Assembly (NCBI GenBank): GCA_021018815.1
Contig: JAITYX010000030.1
Coordinates: 6,843,501 to 6,907,500 of the forward strand
Length of the DNA: 64,000 bases
DNA from: Talinum fruticosum
Taxonomy: Eukaryota; Streptophyta; Magnoliopsida; Caryophyllales; Talinaceae
Direction of reading: 5' to 3'
Part shown: one piece after another, positions 60,001 through 64,000 of the stretch
Layout: each line of letters starts with the position of its first letter
How positions within the stretch are numbered: position 1 is the stretch's first letter
Position numbers and translations under genes: made by a program
Notes under the pieces: model-generated
Seen by the model: only the letters and a program-made list of their open reading frames with translations
Database searches by the model: none
What the model was told of the DNA's origin: nothing

Positions 60001-60306
60001 GAGTGACATATATAACAGCCTTATTCGTAAATTATAGAAAGACTGTCTCCGTTAAATTCTAGATTAAAGACCCGGAAAGTAGAGGTGGAAAAATGACTAA
60101 CTTTTTCTGCTTGGAGGCGAAGAAGACATTGGGGTTCTGAGAGTAGAGCTGAAACGTTTCTCCAATATACGGCCAGCCCATAGAGCCAGGGGGAGGGGGA
60201 ACTTCCTATTCCCGTGGCCGGAAGCCGAAAAAACAGGGGAATTTAGGGCATAACGGATTATGCAAATCGCACCAAATGTGATCAAAGCAACAAGAATTAT
60301 CAACAT
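57087..60306 (-). CDS. CYP707A: CYP707A-type cytochrome P450 (abscisic acid 8'-hydroxylase), seven exons, one-base frameshift in exon 1
   Basis: Minus-strand exons are 60102-60306, 59590-59908, 59080-59469, 58368-58542, 58184-58290, 57401-57519 and 57087-57201. All introns are GT…AG and phases agree. Allowing for one missing base, the product is about 476 aa, normal for CYP707A. An N-terminal membrane helix (residues 1-20) is followed by a Pro-rich hinge (PLPPGSMGWPYIGETF), KTHILGCPCVMISSPEAAKF, the I-helix motif AARDTTAS (278-285), the ExxR pair in ETLR (341-344), FDPSRFE (393-399), the haem loop PFGSGIHACPG with Cys417, and the tail GPFALPQNGLPI. CYP707A enzymes are ER-bound and oxidise abscisic acid at C-8', the main step of ABA breakdown. 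The frame breaks in a C-run at 60189-60199, so the ATG frame alone gives only about 69 aa. Either this is a sequence error or the allele is null. An ATG at 60179-60181 in the catalytic frame would lack the anchor. Confidence 0.93.
60189..60199 (-). other. Apparent one-base deletion in CYP707A exon 1
   Basis: On the minus strand the two runs of five C around one T encode the Leu-Pro-Pro hinge. Upstream (…GNRKF) and downstream (GSMGWPYIGE) family sequence lie in different frames, and one extra C in this run would bring them together. Everything else in the gene is intact. Confidence 0.8.
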
Positions 60307-60460
60307 ATTTTTTTCGTTGATGATTTCTAAAGGTATTAGCAGCTACTTTTTGTGTTGAATTTGAATGAACTATAAATAATCCAATATTAGTACTACTAGT
60401 AGTAGTATGTTAGACAAAAAACAGAGGAGAGGGTGGAGAACCAGGGACGAGAGTGGAGGG

Positions 60461-60468
60461 TATTTATA
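60461..60468 (-). promoter_or_regulatory. TATA box of the CYP707A gene
   Basis: The minus strand reads TATAAATA about 155 bases upstream of the ATG at 60306, leaving room for a 5' UTR of about 120 bases. Confidence 0.6.
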
Positions 60469-60564
60469 GGACCAGAAACTTCACAAAAAAAGGGGCCTTT
60501 CAGTAATAGCTTGAGCTCCACATACCGGATTCTCTCTCCAGCTCATGCATTTCTTTTGAGGGTA

Positions 60565-60566
60565 GG

Positions 60567-60593
<27 letters not shown>
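60565..60593. repeat. (GA)n tract in the P450 promoter
   Basis: On the coding strand this is a (CT)n run about 100 bases upstream of the TATA box. GA/CT tracts are common in plant core-promoter regions and may bind BPC-type proteins, which is inference only. Confidence 0.85.
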
Positions 60594-60598
<5 letters not shown>

Positions 60599-60599
60599 T

Positions 60600-61169
60600 T
60601 GTCAATGTATAGTTGTAGTTGACCGTCATCACTTAAAAAAGTAAAAGAAGAAAAGAAAGGTGGGAGGGAGGAGGGTTGATCATGGAGCAGAGCAAGAGCT
60701 AGTTAATGGCTATAAAGTAATTAAAAAAGGGGTGATTTAGGATTTCTAAATTGAGTTGTATTAGTTAATTAACATGTGATTAGGCCTCACTTATAGGGCT
60801 AGAGTTTTAATTATCTTACTTACCCCCCAGCGTGGGGAGAAGAAAAGGCCAATCAGTACAGAAGCTGCTTGTACTTGAAAGGATCATGTTCTTTACAGTT
60901 AATGTAGATGGTCGAGTAAGCTGTCAAAAACCTTGCAAATGTGTTTGAGAGCAGCGGATCCAACACATTGAGGGTTGAAATCTCACTCGGAGTATTATGG
61001 ACTCCTTTATCTCCACATCTTTAGGGTAGGCCTAACAAAAGAAAAGAAAAGTTTGGAGGGCTTTTGCCCTTTAACCCAACATTTGGAGGGAAACAGAGGG
61101 AAAGTTGACAAGCAGATAAACCTCCTTTTAGATATATCGAAGGTGAAGGTTTTAAAAATAACACTATAT
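60600..61169. other. Upstream region of the P450 gene
   Basis: No other gene was recognised. It may hold further promoter elements. The 66-residue frame at 60975-61175 has no known motif. Confidence 0.45.
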
Positions 61170-61770
61170 TGTTAACAGACTCGACAAACGGGTCATTGGG
61201 GTGGTGTATAGTTCGGATCTATATACTTCGATTCAGGTATTGGGTTCAGGTTAGGTGAAATTCAAATCGGGTCAGTTATGAGTAAAACTACTTCAAGGTT
61301 GATTCAAGTATGAGTCAACTCAACTTGGGTTTCCAAGTTCGTGTCAAATCTGAGTCGGTTAAATGGTGGGTCGGTTGAAATATGAGTTGGTAAAGGTAAA
61401 AGTCAGGTTGTGTTAGTCTTAGGTTCCTCTAAATACCAAATGAGTTACTTGCAGGATTTAAATTGCATTCAAACTTGATTAATTGGGTGAATTTACTTTC
61501 ACATTTTTAAAATAAGTGACTTAATATTTCAACACAATAATAAAATGGAATATTTGTCATTCATATTAGGTTTAGATTCCGATCATTTATATTTGGGTCT
61601 AAATAGTTTTGGATCCGTGTTGATTCGGTTTTATATCGATTCGAATCTAAATCGAATCATATGTTCGCTTTAGTTCTGGTCAAGCCATTATCATATCTGC
61701 TATTTCGATTGTTGGGTCTAGTATGGATTGTGTTGTGTCGAATCGGACTTTACATTTCGGATAAGTTTTG
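61170..61770. repeat. Degenerate GGGTCGGTT/TTCAGGT-type repeat block
   Basis: ACGGGTCATTGG, AATCGGGTCAGTTATGAGT, GGTGGGTCGGTTGAAATATGAG and similar words recur. The pattern resembles the other GGGTC-rich blocks in this window. No element ends were paired. Confidence 0.5.
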
Positions 61771-64000
61771 CTAGATCTAATTGATAACAAATCATCAAAG
61801 TGCTTATGAACTACAATATGACAATTTTCAAGTCATCACCTTATGGCATCATCACTTTAAAAAACAAATTTATTCAATTCTAAATAATACACAGAATATG
61901 GTAAACTATTGTTCTAGGAAGTTGAATGTACCTATGAATTAATTTAACCAACACTAATGTGAGAGAAGATAAGTTATATTAAAATTAGTAAATTGTTATA
62001 ATTACGGGATTCAGATGTCCAATTTTATGACTATATTAGTAAGTTTTTATCTAGAAAATAATAAATTGTCATCGAACCATAATTTTTGAAGTTCAAATAG
62101 TCTAATATGATGTAGTTCGGTCTCGGTTTGATTTAATGAACGCTCTTAGATGTGACGTTAAAACTAAGAGTTAATTAAGTTGATCTAACTTTGGTTTTTA
62201 TGTTAGAGTATATGTTCAAGTACTACTATTATAATCAAAGTGTCTTTCACACAATGGCCACTAAAACTTCCTTAAATTTTCAACTATGTTTAAATAACAT
62301 GATGTATATTTTGTTTTTTTGAAAAATTTATAGAAAGTCAACAAACGCATTTTGTGAACTTAATTCCTTGCGAACTTCTCGTCCCTCGACAGCACACTAC
62401 ATACACTGTGCAGAGGGTCCAGTGGGGTGCACAGATAACCTTACCCAAAAAAACAAAAAGGTTCCATTATTATGGTCTTTATGTTAATATGTGTGTGGCC
62501 ATTTTAGTGTTGTGATTGTGATGCTATCATGCTCTTGTCTTGTCCCTAACCAGGGCCTGCGTATGGTTATTCAGAACTACTTTCTAAATACATGACCAAC
62601 CTTTTGCGGTGTTTTCTTCTCATCACATAATGCTACTTGGTAGATTTCTTAAGAATCGAATTACAAGTGAAATTCATCGAGCACAATTTCAAGGTCTTGA
62701 TACTTAGCTCTGTAGGATTGAAACTCGGAAAGACAAATGTGACAACTGTTTGAGAAACCTAAGGTTTGAGCTCATGGTATGCAACCAAGTCGACCTTTTT
62801 CCCATCATTCGTAAACTTAAGAAAGCTAAAAAAGATACAAAAAATGGCTAAGTTGATGACAACAATTAACCAATCTAATATTTCCTATCCCCTATCGAAA
62901 AAAAAAACTAAGCTAACAAATAACCACTCTTTCCAAAACTTAACTGTTATCTAAGGAAAGAGTATAACAACTAAGATGCAACCAAGCCAACCTTAGGAAA
63001 GCTCAGCTCAACATGGTTCTGAGGCTTGAAAATGAAAGTGGAGGGGGGTTGGTTTTGGCTTATAGGGGTGACCAAGTCTAGAGATCAAATTTTCAAACTA
63101 GAAAATTTGCAAGTTGAGTTGATCACAGAAAATAATTAGCAAGTGGAACCTCAATATTGAAAGGCTCAAGCTCAATCTGACTCATTTTTATGAGTATGTC
63201 AAACATTTGTTAATATTCTATTTATTTTCTATATAACTATAATTTAGGAAGTCCTTCTCATAAAAATTTTACTCGGAAAGTTTCTATAAAAATAGTGGCA
63301 AGATCAAGAGAAGGAAGGAACCCTTCATGAACACCTAGTTGTGAAACCGTGACCATAGTTATCGAGCTAGTCAGTTGCTCGGTTATCTTTACGATAAACA
63401 AGGCTAATTTTTATAGAATACTTTTGACATCAATAAATAGATATTGATTTGCCAAGGTGTAGATGTTTTTCCCTTACATTAGGTCTTGAATAATACCATA
63501 ATAATACAAGCAAGAACCACATCAAACGTTCACCATCCAAAAACCAAAACAGGAACCGTACATCAAATCCTCTCCTCTCTCTTAACCATACTATACTTAT
63601 CCTAAGTGTACTAGTATATTGCACTATTGCCAAATATGCTATAATTTAATTTCTTGTTGTTTTCTTGTATGTATATTTTATTGAAAGTAATGTGATTGTG
63701 TGGAGTGGAGCAATGAGTGATTAATTGTTGTATGTGTAGTTGCATAATTGTATGTAGATATATATCTTGTAAATATTGCGGCTTAATCTTTAAAGATTGA
63801 TATTTGTAAAAAATTAAAAAAAACAGCCGTAAACATGTAAACAATTTGTAATCATCAAATACACATGTTGCAAAGGCATTTGCCTTGAGTGCTTGCCTCA
63901 CCAAGCAAATTTCCTTAAGTGTCCTCTCTATTGCCACAAATTTCCTTAAGTGTCCTCTCTATTGCTACAAAAAAACACACGTGGCAAAATCTCTTATCAA
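61771..64000. other. Gene-free AT-rich stretch at the right edge
   Basis: No coding motif was recognised. The minus-strand frames at 63430-63633 and 63611-63937 have no familiar domains. Confidence 0.45.
63907..63968. repeat. 31-bp tandem duplication
   Basis: AAATTTCCTTAAGTGTCCTC followed by TCTATTGC(C/T)AC occurs twice, head to tail, with a single base difference. Confidence 0.95.

Noticed and set aside
63611..63937. 108-aa minus-strand frame near the right edge
   Set aside because: Includes part of the 31-bp tandem duplication and shows no domain, and the composition looks like random AT-rich DNA.
1..64000. tRNA, rRNA or CRISPR features
   Set aside because: No cloverleaf-like A and B boxes, rRNA cores or regularly spaced repeats were noticed by eye. 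A dedicated tRNA scan would be decisive.

Overview
This window is dicot-type plant nuclear DNA: very AT-rich, with many (TA)n tracts, long gene-free stretches, layered Ty1/copia and Ty3/gypsy retroelement remains, hAT-like and Tourist-like non-autonomous elements, and one clear intron-containing plant gene. I cannot name the species. No RNA gene, CRISPR array or bacterial-style operon was seen.

The best-supported gene is on the minus strand at 57087-60306: a seven-exon cytochrome P450 of the CYP707A family (abscisic acid 8'-hydroxylase), with all signature P450 motifs and consistent splice sites. A single base appears to be missing from a C-run in exon 1 (60189-60199), which breaks the frame between the membrane anchor and the catalytic domain. 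A second, partial gene at 8229-8913 (minus) has two exons resembling the first half of a DUF1218 membrane protein.

Layout: 1-3790 holds a decayed gypsy pol and its probable 3' LTR. 4556-7102 (minus) holds a DUF4283-like coding remnant, a GC-rich Pro/Ser/Ala leader frame, and a copia-style primer site plus short LTR, possibly one non-autonomous retroelement. 8229-8913 is the DUF1218 fragment. 9154-10905 has two short tandem duplications. 12811-13632 is a hAT-like element with a decayed 8-bp target duplication. 14973-16385 carries two sibling Tourist-like MITEs, each flanked by TAA. 19442-23850 is a minus-strand copia wreck whose reverse transcriptase YVDD box now reads YVNN. 23762-25885 is a 1.07-kb tandem duplication that contains part of a hAT-like element ending at 26095 with an 8-bp target duplication. 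26104-40877 is gene-poor repeat-rich DNA. 40883-45861 is a complete copia element with both LTRs and a perfect 5-bp target duplication (AGATT), but with a disabled polyprotein. 45867-46640 and 47558-49926 are two more copia fragments. 50129-55622 looks like a relative of the 24-26 kb hAT-like element, filled with a tandemly duplicated 1.3-1.6 kb repeat and another repeat. 57-60.5 kb is the P450 gene and its promoter. The rest is AT-rich intergenic DNA.

I found no undescribed multi-gene system. The items most worth checking are the frameshift in the CYP707A gene, the LTR plus DUF4283 arrangement at 4.9-7.1 kb, and the nested hAT/tandem-duplication structure at 23.8-26.1 kb.
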